64,000 nucleotides of DNA from Vicugna pacos (GCF_048564905.1 NC_133006.1:18560501-18624500); one strand, 5' to 3'; shown: positions 48,904-62,500, counted from the first letter of the stretch. Made by a program: numbers and translations. The notes: generated by a model from the letters alone, not told the origin.

Positions 48904-49085
48904 CCACTGCTGCTGCTGCTACCCTAGAGGAAACCTCCACCATGTCTCCTCACTACTGCCCTCATCTGCCTACTCATGGGTCTCCCTGCATCCTCTCTAA
49001 TCCTCATTGTCCTCCACGCTCCAGCTGGAGTAATCTTATTGGAGCACTCCTTTGCTCAGAATCACTCTTTAATCCACTGAAATGG
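48904..49085 (+). mobile_element. L2 fragment, plus strand
   Basis: It is parallel to 47160-47325 of the larger L2 copy: both carry 'cactgctgctgct' followed by a 'ccctgcatcctctct' segment, a 'ttctcc/gtcctcca' stretch ending in 'gctcc', and 'tttgctcagaatcactc'. They are independent or segmentally duplicated copies of the same L2 region. Confidence 0.6.
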
Positions 49086-49223
49086 TAGATGTTCTAATCA
49101 TGATCCATACTTGCATTCCTAGGATAATTACTACTTGGACATATGTATTTTCTAAATAATTATTGGATTTGTTGGCTAATTATTTTAGAGTTTTTAGACC
49201 TATTTTCTGAAAGTGAGCCTATA

Positions 49224-49435
49224 AAATTTTTTTTTATTGAACTATAGTCAGTTACAATGTGTCAATTTCTGGTGTACAGCACAATGTCCTAGTCATGCAT
49301 ATATATATATACATATGTTTGTTTTCATATCCTTTTTCATTAAATGTTATTACAAGATACTGAATGTAGTTCCCTCTGCTATATGGAAGAAATTTTTTTT
49401 TTATCTATTTTTATATGTAGTGGTTAACATTTGGG
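49224..49435 (-). mobile_element. Young 5'-truncated L1 3' end, minus strand, with target-site duplication
   Basis: A poly-T start followed by 'ttattgaactatagtcagttacaatgtgtcaatttctggtgtacagcacaatg' and 'tagttccctctgctatatgg' is the antisense end of an artiodactyl-type L1. GCCTATA at 49217-49223 recurs at 49436-49442; extended by two bases, 8 of 9 match. The insert is about 212 bp. Confidence 0.85.
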
Positions 49436-49442
49436 GCCTATA

Positions 49443-51344
49443 GATTTCTTTTCTTATCCTGTCTCTAAGTAATTTTATAACCAAAGTTATATTAAAATGA
49501 CTTGAGAAGCTTTCCCTACTTTTTTCTGGATCAATATGTAGTAAGATGTAAATGATCTATTCCTTGAACTAAGTGGTCCTTAAGGTTCCTTTTTAGCTAT
49601 AAATGTGATGACTTGATGAGCTACCATGGCTGTGAGTTTCTCACCAGTGCTTCACTGATTGTGTGGGTGTCAAGCAGATTCACATGTTTCCAAGAGCTCA
49701 GTGATCTCAGAAGGGATTAACCTACTATAGGCACAAAATGGTATGTTTTCCAAATGGGCTGAAGTGGGGGTTCCATAGTCAATTGGTATCTATTTTTATT
49801 CATTTGTTTTATTAAATTTTAGTCACAAAACTTCTGGTGTATAAGCTGTGCCTAATGGGTTATAAAGGACCCCTCCTAGAGTCCTCCCACCCCAGCTGAC
49901 TTACTGGACTATAGTTTCCTTCCCCATAGAAACACAATGCTTTATGTTACTTCCGCCTGTCTTTCCTGCCACGCTCTTCTCCTTCCTGTCTGTCTAATTT
50001 GTATGGCTCTAGAGGGGAATTGGGTTCTTTGAGCCTAAAGACAAAGAAATTGCCTGAAGAGTTAGTTTTGGCAAGATTGGAATAGTGGATTACAGAGAGA
50101 AGGGATTTGATCTCTGCAAATTGTCAGGTGATAGAAAACAAATTCTCCTGCTGGGATGGAGTATCATGATGGAGAGATTCTAGGGTAGACACAGGGTGTT
50201 GGTGGCAGCACACAGTGGCTTTAAAGAAGTTGGGCGGGGCACACTCAGTCTCATCAGTTTAAGCTACTTCAGTAAGCTTTGCATCATGAGTCTCTGAATC
50301 TCACTCTCAGAGACAGAATGAAATCAGAACACATGATATTACTATTCAGACATCTCTCATTCTTCTTAGTACATGTTACTTTAAACTGTAGTAGTAATTT
50401 TCATATGTTATTTTTATTTCTCATTTGGCTGAGGACACAGAGCATGCAGAGAAGATTATTCACCAGACTGTGACTACCTGGCATACACAGTCCATATAAT
50501 GGTAGTTAAGCTGAGATCCAGAGACTGACAAACTATAAAATCTAAAAGGAAGAATTTCTTACGGTAGATGGTTATAATAATTTTATATCTCAGTATTTTA
50601 CATATGTGACATTTTGTATAATAAACAATAAACTGCCTGCTTTTGGCATTTTAAAGTTAATGTGGAGAGAGTTATAAAACAGATACTGTAAACATCACCT
50701 CCCAAAGTGAAGTGCTAAATGGCTCTGGCCTCTGGGAGGGTGAGACCTAATTATTCCTCATAGTGCACTCTGTACCTTTTTACTGCCAGTTTGGGTTTCA
50801 TTGTCTTTGATAAACAAGATAATTGATATAAATGAGTGTGATCCTGTAAAATGGTCCCCCAATTGCAGGTTTTCATGCTGGAGGTATAATTTTCTTTGTG
50901 GCACATTACTGTTAATCTTTAAATGGGTGGGTTGGTAATCTGCCTTTCATACGAGGACATTAGGTGAGTTTCTCCTGATAAAAACACTGAGTGTAACCAG
51001 GGCACAGGAACAAATGACTTATGATCACACTAATGAGCAAGAGCACGTGGATTTTTGAATGCAAGAGAACGATCTTGGAGGTGAAAAGGAGATGCAGTCC
51101 CCTCAGGAAGAGGACAGAGTCAATGTGTGCTCAAAGAGGGGTCTGGCCACGCTTGGCTTCTCCTCCTGCCCCAGCCCCAGCTCTTAGCACTTCAAATGCT
51201 GATGTTGCACTGGCTGACCTACTGCTGAAGATCTCAAGCAAGGAAGGCCTAATGTGCTTTCTTCTCTTATTTGGTGGAAAAGGACTGAGGCTTTGCAAAA
51301 CCACTATTTTAAAATTTTATTTATTTATTTAAAATTTAAACAGA
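49443..51344. other. Unclassified intron sequence
   Basis: No exon. A frame at 51021-51332 shows no domain. Confidence 0.45.
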
Positions 51345-51625
51345 ATCTTTTATTGAAAACTTATTGATTTGCAATGTCATATTAGTTTCTGGTGTACAAC
51401 AAAGTTATTCAGTTATACATATATATATTCTTTTTCATTATAGGCCATTACAAGACATTGAATATAGTTCCCTGTGCTCTACAGTGGGACCTTGTTTTTT
51501 TAATCTATTTTATGTATAGTAGTTAGTATCTGCTAATCCCAAGCTCCTAATTTATCTCTCCCCCACTCCTTTTCCCCTTTGGTAACTCTAAGTTTGTTTT
51601 TTGGGTCTGTGAGTCTGTTTCTCAA
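51345..51625 (-). mobile_element. Young 5'-truncated L1 3' end, minus strand
   Basis: 'tattgaaaacttattgatttgcaatgtcatattagtttctggtgtacaac', 'gaatatagttccctgtgctctacagtgggaccttg', 'tgctaatcccaagctcctaatttatctctcccccactcc' and 'gggtctgtgagtctgtttct' form the artiodactyl L1 3' end in antisense. Exact duplication not established. Confidence 0.85.
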
Positions 51626-54600
51626 TACTGCCATGTTAAATTAATCCTCAGCATTTTCAGTCTTCTGTTGGAAGGCTCTCTTTAGGAATTGTCAAGGGAT
51701 GTATGTTTGCACCCAGTGGGGAAGTCTGGAGTAAAATCATTGACAGTTTGCTTTGAAGAACCCATTTCTCTTTGTGTATAAAGTACAAGGAAGAGTGAAT
51801 GAAAAAGTGGGCAAACACATATGACTTCTCCTAGGCGAGTGTTATGCAGCTTAGCACTCGGAATCTTCGTAGTTTAAAAAAGTAATAAATAATGAATAAA
51901 TATTTACTTGTCTAGGCATCTGAAATTTAGTTTTAAAAACGAATTTAAGCTCATGGCAAGGAAAACCATGGTGAAATGAGATTTCTCCCAGGACTGTTCT
52001 CTTTGGCAGTGTTATCACACAGCCTTTCAGAGATCCAGCATGCTAAGGGTAGTTTGCTGTCCAGTTGAATGTCATCTCTTCACCGAATGTATGGGCTGTC
52101 TCCCTCCCTCCCACTCACTCTGGAAAGGTTAGCCTTTCTTCAGAATAGTACAGGTTTTTCCAGCAACATCTGTCAACTTGGCAATGAGCACACCCTAAGG
52201 AAATTATGAACATTTGAAGACCATCTAAATACTGCAGAGGACCTTTCCTCTCCCTCTTCTCTCCTCTCTCCCTGCTCCCCCTCCTGACTTCCCCCAAGAA
52301 GAGTAGAGCACCCACGTAGCATTTATCACTGTCCATATCACTGATAAATTGTAAGCCTATTTATGTCTGTGATTTTTTTTAAAATCTATTTTGTTTTGAT
52401 TTGTTCACTCGGTTGTAATGGCTCTTGAAACCTCAAAGCAGTGACTGTCCTAGAAGGCAGACTGTGGGCAGACCCCTTTGTTTAATGAAAAGAGATCCCC
52501 AGCCACTGTACTGTTAGCACAAAGAGCCTCCTTTGGTCTTATGACTCGGATAATCTTGATCTGATTCAGTAGGTCAGAAATTGCTGTGCCCAGCAAATAT
52601 CGACCAGAAGGAACTGCTTTCTTGGTTATTCTGATACTGCCAGCTGCATATTACACTAGCAGGTGCTAATAGATTTTTTGCTGGTCAGTAGAATTGTTAT
52701 TGGTTCTTCCTTCCCCTGCCACCTATTCTTGTACAATTACAGGGTGGCTCATGAGAATAAACATCTCCCCTCTTGGGTAATACCCAGATTTCTGAAATGC
52801 TGGTCTCACCACCCTTTCCATCTAGAGAAAGGTCTGGCTGTCATGGTTAGGGAAGTACCAAGCCTGGATCTTATGATTCTCTGGAAATGTCAAGATGCTT
52901 CTGTAAACATGATCTAATTTATTCTTTCAATATTCATAAGAAGGTAGAGAGAAGGGATTATTCTCTTTATGGGTAAAGAAGCTGAGTTATGGGGCAGTTC
53001 AGTGGTCTCCTTGAGATTGCGTAGGAAACGGTTTACAGAACTGAGTTTTTCAGGTACCTGCCTTCTAGTCCATTGCTTTGTCCAGTGGACGATTGAGCTT
53101 TGGGCAGGCAGGAGGAGCAGACATTTTTCCCCTCTCAGAATTAAGTACGTAGCATGATGCAAAGAGATCTAGAACTCAGAAATAAGACAGCTACCAACAT
53201 GCTTATTATAAAGTTCTGTTTAAAAATACTTGGACCCACTTTTCATTTCCCAAAGCACTAAGTGTAAACCATTAAAAGAATAATTAATTGAAAATAGTAG
53301 CAGAAGGTGGTTTTTAAATTGCCTTTTATTGTATTTTACACAAAACTTTCCATCACACAGCGTAAGTCTACTGGAAAACATGATTCTGTTGCCTCAATCT
53401 AGATTAATTTTGGCCTCCAGAAGGCAGTGTAAATTGTATGTGTTGCTGAGGTTTTTTTTCTGGTAACTCCTTTACTGCGGAGTATGAATAAAGTTGTTCC
53501 AGGTCATTGGCAAGACTTTGATTGTCAGTCTTTGAAGCTAGGTAGACAAAGTTCCCCAGGGACCCCCAGTTTACCTGTTGGGGAGGCAAAGCCTCAGTCT
53601 CCCCCAGGAGATAGCTCAACTTCCCCACAGCCCTGGGCTGGCCCCCCAGGCTAAAACAGGGAGAGCCCAGGAAGGCAAGTTTTCCCTCAGGCGTCCTGTG
53701 GGGTTGGATTAGAGTCTCAGTTCTGAGAGCTCAATATTCAGAAGTTAACATTCACATTTACTGGTATGTTTCTTCTAAATTTCAGTCACACTCCCTTGAG
53801 ATTCTCAGAGTCTTTCCTTCTCACACAACTCAATCCAGGATGGTTTGTGGGAACTAAGATATTTGAAAATTTGGTGTCATTTCCAACCTTTTTCTCTCTG
53901 CCTCCAAAATCTGTGGCAGGAAGTTTCTGCCAAAGTGGAATTTTAGGAGCATACTGGACACAGATCTGATTGTAAAAATGTATAGAACTCCACTAATGTT
54001 TGAATGCCTCACTGCTGATAACTATTGTTAGTAGAAACTCAAATTTTACGTTTATTGATAATGTTAAAGGACCATCATTCAGGATCTTAAGACTCAAGAG
54101 TTAGCCATTATCTCAGAATCATTCTGACTTAAAATTGTTAAAGTTTGAATCAGATGCATCTTCCAGCTTAAAATTAAAAAAAAAAGAAAAAGAGAAAAGC
54201 TCTATTTTGTTAAAGGATGGTTTAAAAAAATACACACACAAAAATTTCCTTGCAAACCACAACTTCTTTTGTGGACATTTTGAAAACCTTTGGACATCCT
54301 TTGTTCTGTGCTTAACATGAATGAGAAATATTCCCTCAAGCTATGGTGACATCTCTTACCTCAAGTCACAGAATTGTGGCCTGACAAGACCTTTCAGCCA
54401 GTAGCATGGAACAAAAATAACTGTTGATTTCAACATCTTTTAGGACATAAGGAAAAATAAATCCATGTAGAACTCTTATGATACTACTCATAGAAAAGAT
54501 GCCCTTTACATACAACTTTAAAAAATTTTTTTGAGAAACCATTTCCAAAACTTGCAAGACAGATTTCAATGACTCTCTGTATGTTAGGTATTTCCCTCAG

Positions 54601-55865
54601 CTTGAATACCTTGTCCTGATGCAGGGGGCAGATGTAACTCTCTTTCTCTGACACATCATGTCCAGAGAAAAAGGGACGCATCACCCCAATGAGATACTGC
54701 CTTTTAGTTCAAATACAGAACGGAATGTTTGGGATATCTTTTTTCTTACATCTGGAAATTCCTTTGTCTGAAATTTAAAGGTCCTTGCCTGCAGAGTGAA
54801 TCCCTCTTTGATACACTGCAGTGGTTACTGGTGTTAAACATCTGATGCTTGATTCTTGAAGGTCTTTTTGAATTGAAGTTTTTCACAGCTAAAGCCTCCA
54901 GTGTGAATGCTGGAGTTTGAAAACTACACAGAGAGTAAACCTCCTAAGCAGTCGGTTCTGGAACATGCTTTCTCTCAAAGGCCCCAGGGTAAGAGAGAAT
55001 TCATTGATCCTGGTGAACTTGCACATTTGAGACCCACAGCCCCCACCTGACCCCTCATCTCAACTTTGCTCCTGGGAATAGCCACCTCTGATTTCTCATC
55101 TTCGTCTTCTAGAAAACTGCCATTTTCTCTGAAATGTTTGGTACTCTAGCTTGATGAAGTTATAAAGTTTGCATATTTTGGGAGGAGGGAAAGCCACACT
55201 GAAAGTTTGGAAAGGTGTTAACTCTTCCTGTCACTGGCTAAATAGAGCCCAGCATAATTGTCAAAAGTCCTTGCAATCTCAAGGTATGGTGTGATTTGGG
55301 CAACCTTGGCAATGTCAGAATTGGCGCTGTAACAGGAATGATAGAACACTGAGATGTATACTAACTGAAACAGACAGAAATGAGAACAGGAAAAAGGGAA
55401 AGAGGCTCAGAGAAATGCGGCTCCTGCTTCAAAAGGCATGGTCTCGTTTCTTCCCACGGGCTTCCCACAGCAGATATGGAGAGGTGGTCACTACTGAATC
55501 CTTTACAGTTATGTTAGGAAGCAGGCTTTTCACAGAGCTGGGAACTGGGGTAAAATTTGGGGAAGGAAGTGTTTATAAAGGATTTTTCTTTAGTGATGTA
55601 GTTATGGTTTTTTTAACTTGATAGCTAAAACTAGGAATTACTGTAACTCATAGCCAGTGTTGCAGAATGCATTTTCGTAGCTTTTTGATAGATTTCAAGG
55701 AAGATGGGCTTATGCTCTAATTAGCTATTGTTCTTTTACAGCTGTTCAGACATAACAGCTGTGAGTATTTTTTTCCTGTAGAGTAAGTTGACAGAAGGTT
55801 GGATCTCAGCTGGGTTGGGAGGTTGTCTGGTCAGCAGCAAGTTCCTCTGTAGGCCTAGGAATGGG

Positions 55866-55879
55866 CCCCTAGGGGGCGA
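55866..55879 (+). promoter_or_regulatory. Strong CTCF-like motif
   Basis: CCCCTAGGGGGCGA fits the CTCF core (CCASYAGRKGGCRS) at all positions but the third and the last, including the key TAGGGGGCG. Orientation is plus. Binding is not shown by sequence alone. Confidence 0.5.
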
Positions 55880-56268
55880 GTTCCTCTTTTTAAAAAAGTG
55901 TAGGTCTGTATAGGGGAATATCTATATGTGACCTTAAGCTACTGTCCTAGGTGTCTTTGTGAAGGATATACTTTGTATCTCTGAAAATCTTGGCAATGGA
56001 AAAGAATCTAGTCTGAGTCTATTAAGCACCTGATGACTGTGTGAACCGCTGTGCTGTTAGAAAACAATTTGTAATGAAAACAGCCAGGAAACATTGATTG
56101 AAGCCCAACACAAGCACTGTTTTTGAAGATGACAGTCCTCTCTAAGTGCTAAGTGCTATTTCATTTTTTAAAAATCTGCTTCAAGTGGGTTTTTCCCCAT
56201 ACCTCTCAAAGGTGATCTCTGGAGACAGTTAAATAACATGTCAGTCTTATCTTTAAATATAGCTGGTA

Positions 56269-56278
56269 TAGGTGGCGC
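56269..56278 (+). promoter_or_regulatory. Partial CTCF-like core
   Basis: TAGGTGGCGC matches the YAGRKGGCRS half of the CTCF motif completely, but the preceding CCAS part is absent. It has the same orientation as the motif about 400 bp upstream. Confidence 0.3.
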
Positions 56279-57555
56279 TCAGGTCATGTCCTAGTGAAGT
56301 AATACTGCCTTTTAAAACATTTATTACTCCTGAATTAAATTTACGGGCAGCTTGTTGGCCACCCCTGGTGCTGCGTAAGAACAGAGAACAGTAAAATTGT
56401 TTTCAGATCACTTTTTCTGCAGTTCCCCACAGTCTGAGTCATCCCAATATTCATACACTTGCAGAATGTATACACTTTGTTAACATGCAGCTTTTGCATT
56501 CAGAAGCAGCAAATTAAATTTGTCTGAGCAGAATTGCTATTGTACAGAGGGGAAAAAGTAATTTCTGCTCAGGCACTTCCCCTTTGCCTTTGCTTCTAGC
56601 ACAGGCTTTTGTAATAATAGGTATGTAGCTGAAGAATGGCAAAGGAAAACCAGAAAGAGACAGACTCAGGATGCTGGATTTTGGCAGGATGGTTTTGTAA
56701 ACAAAGTGACACAAATTGGGGCAGAAATTCCAGTGGGACAAGGGAGGAAACTGGAAGACTGGAAATACAGCACAAAGCTGAGTCCCATCCAGATGGTGTT
56801 TTTAATAAATTTATCAGACGCATATGAAAGATGGTAATGAACATTCAAGTGGGGAGTGGCCCGACCCCTGCGAGACGGAAAAACAGTATGGCACCTTCTG
56901 TGCATTGCAGTCAGTTAGAATCGGTCTCTAATTTTTCCCAGGAAAAAACACTACAGAACTTATTCAAACCATTGAGTAATTATTAGGCAGTCCAACTAGG
57001 CAGGCTGAGGTTTGTGTTTCTAGGAAGAAGAATTAATAACAGAATTATTTCCTGCTGAAATGGAGGAAGGGGCCTGTGACATCTGGGTTAAACCTCTTCT
57101 GTGAGGACGCCTCTAGTGTGACTAAAGCAGATAGGATACCATCAGGCATAAAAGAGCATTTATAGTCTTTAAAAGCTTAATTGTTATGTACATTCCTCCT
57201 CTTCCTCCTGTTCTGCCCCAAATGGTTTCTCCATGAGAAAATATTTTAGTCTACTAAAATATGAATAACGAAACTTGCTGTATGTGGGATAAACTTTTAG
57301 GTGAAGAGAAGTTGAGAGAACTGAAGGTGTGTGTATGCTTATAAAGCAGCTCTTCTGCAGTGGGCATGTTTTTCTTTTTACTGTTTAGGTCAGGACCCAG
57401 AGATTGATCATATTTTACTTTTCTAAGAAAACTTTCCCTGAGAAAGCAATTTTTTTTCTGCTTTATTCAGTAACTTGTAGACTTTCTAGCTTTGGGTAAG
57501 GAGCTATGTTAAGCAAGGTTAAGTGTCCCAACCTACATAGGAGTGATTTTCCAGC

Positions 57556-57690
57556 TCTGATTCATTCATTTAGCAGATATTTATTTAATACCTACTATAT
57601 GCTAGGCACTGTTTCTGGGCAGTTGGGAAGCAGTGAAAAAAAAGAAACAAAAGTTCCTGCTTCTATGAAACTCACATTTATAAATCTCTG
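57556..57690 (-). mobile_element. L2 3'-end fragment, minus strand
   Basis: 'attcattcatttagcagatatttatttaatacctactatatgctaggcactgtttctggg', 'agttcctgcttctatgaaactcacattt' is the antisense L2 tail. Confidence 0.65.
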
Positions 57691-57699
57691 ATTGTCAAA

Positions 57700-58598
57700 T
57701 TAGATCAGATTGAGATACTGATTTGGATGTTAAGAATCAGCACAGTGCTGGAATGTTGGTCTCATCTTGGTTATTTACAGAAAATCATTATCCACAGGGT
57801 TTGTGCCCAGGTCTCTATCCTTCTCTTCTTACAGCTTTTTGGCTTCATTTGGTCATTATATTGTTAATTTGACTCATTATTAAGAAAACAGGAATGAGAA
57901 TAAGAAAAGTGGTGATCTTCTGATTTTATTTCTTATGAAGTAAATACTAGTTGCTAGTAGAGTTTAGCAAAAGCTATTTCTTGAAAGGAAATTTTGGAGT
58001 TGGGGTAAATGGACTAATACAGTCCATCTCTGTGAATTTGTTGAGATGTGTCTGTGTTTATCTTGTTGGGCACCCTTTGTATATCCAGACTTTTGCTGAA
58101 AAACATTAATGAACAATTATGTCAAGATCAAAGTGGAAACTATGGAATACTCTTCTCCAGCATATAGATATGGAATTTTTTGTTTTACGAAGGCAAAATT
58201 CTTTAATATAACATATGTTAGACTACCTTAAGATTCCAGAGGGTCAGAGGGTGATATTGCTAGGGCAGTTTTGCTTAGAGAAAATGTTGGAGACTGAAAG
58301 AATCTTCTGTAGTAAACCCATTTATAAATACGTCTTTAGAAAAGCTATTCTGAGTGCTTATCCCAGCCTTGTTTCCCAAAGAGCTTGAACCATATCAGTA
58401 ATGATTTTGTGATTGTCTCTGATGCTGCTGCACTAATTGACCACTAGTTAAAATCAGATTATCGAGGGATGAAACTGCGAAGCAGTAAGTTAGCTTAGGA
58501 GGAAATTGACAAGCTCAGGGAGAGTCAACAAAGACAGCAGTTAAGACCCAGTGGACACTACAGAGGGCATCAGCATTCAAAAGAATCCCCAAAGATTT
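57700..58598. other. Unclassified intron sequence
   Basis: No exon, RNA gene or named repeat seen. Confidence 0.45.
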
Positions 58599-58599
58599 A

Positions 58600-58960
58600 T
58601 TCTTTCAAAGCCCCTGAAATCACTTGCATCTTTCTGGTTTTGATAAAAACAGTTAAAATATGTAGAAAGAACTTTAAAATTTTGTTCAATATTCCATTTG
58701 TGCAAAAGAATATAAGGAACATATATGTAAAGTTTGGAGAGCAGGAACACTCACCCAGCCTGAGAAACAGAACACTACCAACTTCAGAGCTCTTTGTGTG
58801 TTCCTCCCCTAGGTGCGTTCTCACTGCCTTCCTATCCAGAGGTCACCATTCATCTGAATTTTAGTGTTTACTGTTTCCCAGTTCTCCTTTCTAATCTCAC
58901 CACATGGGTGAGATTCACTAGGTGTCTATCACTAAACATTAGAAATAGAATTATACCCTT
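58600..58960. mobile_element. Possible old L1 3' UTR fragment
   Basis: 'cctgagaaacagaacactaccaacttcagagctc' and 'ggtcaccattcatctgaattttagtg' recall an old L1 3' UTR segment (AGAAATAGAACATTACCAGC...GTAACCACTATCC). Weak match, strand uncertain. Confidence 0.35.
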
Positions 58961-61442
58961 TGTATTTTTCTGACTTCCTCTTCTTAACTTTCTTTGTGAG
59001 ATTGACCCTTGTTGACACACATAACTCCAGTTCATTTATTTTCAATACTGGGTAATTTTTGTTTGGTAGTGAAACTTTAAAGCTCAACGGACAGGTTAAA
59101 TAGCAGATGAGACACACCTGAAGAGAATTAGTGAACACAGATAGTAATTTTAAGAAATTAACCAGAATGCTTCAAAAAGAGGAAAAGAAGGGGGAAAATG
59201 AAAGGAAGGTTAAAAAATATAGAAGATGGAATGAAAAATCCCAGCAGAGTTCTAATGGGAATTCTAGAAGAAGTTAAAACAGAAAATGAAGGATAATCAA
59301 TACTCACAGAAATAATGATCATAATGTTACAAACTTGATAAAAGCCATACATGCTCATATTCCGTCCTGAGCAGGATAAATCTAATCTACATCTATGTAC
59401 AACATAGTGAAATTGCAAAACACCTAAAACAAAAAGAAAACCTTAAAGTTAACTGTAGAGGAAAAAAAATTATAACAGAAGGATAGCAGACTTTAGTAGA
59501 CATAACAGTAGAAGCCAGAAGACTGTGGAATAATATCTTGAAAATGCTGAGGAGAAACAACTTTTCACTTAGAGTTCTATACCTAAATAAACTGTTTTTC
59601 AAGAGTGGTGGCAAAATACACTTTCAAACAAAAATTTTACTGAACTCTGGTGCGTGTGTCTTAGAAAGAAGGAAGTTGGGCCAAGAAGAAAGGAGAATAT
59701 AAAAAAAAAGTAGTGGTGAATAAATTGGCGAATGTGGATAAATAAGCTTTGACTATGAAATAATGATTTTTTAAAAATGACTGATTGAGAAAGTATAAAA
59801 CAAGGTAGAACTAAAATGTTAGATATGAATAACAAGCCAGGAGGCAAGTGATTTGTATGAAAAAGTGTTAAGATCTTTTTTATTGTTCAGGAGAAGGGAA
59901 TATGTGATTTTTAATTTTAAACATTGTTAAGTCTGGTATACACGTCTGAAATGTAGTAAAAGAATAGAATTATAGTTTATAACTTCCAAACCAAATCAGT
60001 AAAGATAGCTGATAGCTGTTGGGGAAAATAAAGGAAACTTAATCCATCAGAAAACAGGAACAGAGTGGACAGAGAAGTGGAGGAAGCAGCAGAAAAAAAA
60101 TAACTTGTAAATAGGAAATAAAAGTGAATTAATGTACATCAGTAATAACACTGTAACTCATATAAATCTTTCAGTTAAAAGACAAAGGGCACTGAATTTC
60201 TCAAAACCCCAGTTATATGTTATTTACAAGAGACCAGAAAAGTAGAAGAGTGATACTAAGGAAATAGTAGCCAAAATAAAAGTGCTATATTTATTTGACA
60301 TCAGACAATGTAGATTTTAGGGTGAAGGCATTATTAGAAGTAAAAAGTGATATTACATAATGAAGGAAGGTTCATTCCATCAGTAAGATGTAATTCTAAA
60401 ATGATATACATGAAATGACATGGTCTCAAAATATATAAAGCAAAAATTGACAGAATTATAAGGAGAAATTGATAGATCTGTTCATAACGGGAGATTTAAA
60501 TGAACTTCTCCTAGTAGTAATTAGTAGGCATATAAGTGATTTGAACTACACAGTAAGTTTGATATAGTAAATATATATAGAACCATACACCTCCCAAATT
60601 AGAGAATACGCATTCTCTTCAAGCACATGTAAAATATTAATAAGAATTAACCATGTACTAGGATACAAAAGAGTGTATCTTAACAAATTCTACAGTCAGT
60701 ATCATACAGACCACACTTTTTTATCCATATTGCAATGTAATTTAAAATCAGTAACAAAAAGATAACTTGAAAAGTTAAAAACATACTTATGAATAATTTA
60801 TGGATCAAAGAAAAATCACAATGGAAATTAGAAATCCTTAGATGTGATCAACTTTTAAAACACTATGTCAGACAAACCCAAACTGAGGAACATTCTACAC
60901 AATACCTCACCAGTACTCTTCAAAACACTGTATGTCAAAACTTAAAGGATAAAGATAAAGCAGGACTTAGAGGTAAAATACTAGCTTTAAATGCTTTTAT
61001 TAGAAAAGAAGAAAAATTAATGAGTTAAGCAGTTGCTTCAGATATTTAGAAAAAAATAGAATAAATCCAAGGGATTAGAAGGAAGAAATAATAAAAAGAG
61101 CAGAATTTAGTGAAGTAGGAAATAAAAAAAAGAATCAGCAAAATCAAAAATTGGTTTCTTGAAAATACTAATAAAGTAGACAAACATGTATAGGACTGAC
61201 CAAAAAAGAAAGAAAAGGTACAAATAAGATATTTGGAATAGTAAAGAGAATATACTTGTGAATAATTTTATGCCAGTGTTCTTGAAAACTTAAAACAAGA
61301 TGAAAATTTTCCCTGAAAGGGCCAAGAATATCTAAGGTAATTTTGAAGAAGAAAGGAGAAGGGAAAGGAAAGGGAGGAAAGGTGTTCACTTTAGCAGATT
61401 TTAAGATAATGTAAAGTTACAGTAATTAAAGCAGCATAGTAA

Positions 61443-62027
61443 TATGTCTGGAGAAAACTCCAATTCAAAAAGATCCATGCACCCCAGTGTTCAAAGCAGC
61501 ACTATTTACAAAAGCTAAGGCGTGGAAACAACCCCAATGTCCATCTACAGATGATTGGATAGAGAAGTTGTGGTATATATAAATAATAGAATAATACTCA
61601 GCCATAAAAAAGAATGAAATAATGGTATTTGTAACATCACGGATGGACCTAGAGATTATCATACTAAGTGAAGTAAGTCAGACAGAGAAAGACAAGTATC
61701 ATATGATATCACTTACATGCAGAATCTAAAAAAATGAGACAAATGAACTTATTTACAAAACAGAAACAGACTCTCAGACATAGAAAACAAACTTATGGTT
61801 ACCAAAGGGGAAAGGGGTGGAGGAGGGATAAATTAGGGTTTGGGATTAACACACACAAACTGCTATATATAAAATAGATGAACAACAAGGTCCTATGGTA
61901 TAGCACAGGTAACTGTATTCAATATCTTATGATAACCTATAATGAAAAAGAGTATGTATATATGTGTATAATTGAATCACTGTGCTGTACACCAGAAACT
62001 AACACAATGTTACTTCAATTAAAAAAG
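61443..62027 (+). mobile_element. Younger L1 3' end nested in the old L1, plus strand
   Basis: The end of ORF2 ('gtgttcaaagcagcactatttacaaaagc', 'ccccaatgtccatctacag', 'actcagccataaaaaagaatg', 'agtcagacagagaaagacaa') runs into an artiodactyl L1 3' UTR ('ggtgtataattgaatcactgtgctgtacaccagaaactaac') and a short A tail. Flanks AAAGCAGCATAGTAA (61428-61442) and AAAGCTGCGTGGTAA (62028-62042) match at 12 of 15 positions and mark the target-site duplication. Confidence 0.9.
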
Positions 62028-62483
62028 AAAGCTGCGTGGTAAAGGCAGAAGACTAGGCAAATCAGGGAAACAGTACAGATCTCAAAAAGAGATGTGGATA
62101 TGTATGAAAACTTCGTATGTGACTAAAGTAACAAATCAGTGGGGGAAAGGATGGACTGTTCACTAAATGGTGCTGGGGAAATTGGCTAACCTTATGAATA
62201 AAAGATGAAAGTAGATCTGTATTTCATAGGATACCAAAAATAAATCCTAAACAGATTAAAGAGCCAAATGTGAAAAGCAAAATTTCTTAACTTTTAGAAG
62301 AAAATATCGGAAGATATCTTTATGAATTTGGGGTAGGAAAGAATTGATAAACAAGAGAGGGAAAGCACAAATCATAAAGGGAAAGATTAAATATTTTAAC
62401 TTTTAATACATGAACTGAAAAAGGATTGGCACCCTGCCAGTGAGGTGACTCAGCCATGAGTGTAATTCCACTTCCATATATCC

Positions 62484-62500
62484 ATGCACACACACACACA
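62484..62500. repeat. Short (CA)n run
   Basis: Eight CA units inside the old L1. Confidence 0.85.

Larger units (their letters stand above)
51630..57550. other. Unclassified intron sequence with CTCF-like motifs near 56 kb
   Basis: No exon with splice support. A weak MIR-like stretch lies at 52920-53090 ('cataagaaggtagagagaaggg'). CTCF-like motifs at 55866 and 56269 are listed separately. Confidence 0.45.

Noticed and set aside
60789-61028. 79-codon plus-strand frame
   Set aside because: It is part of the decayed L1 ORF2.
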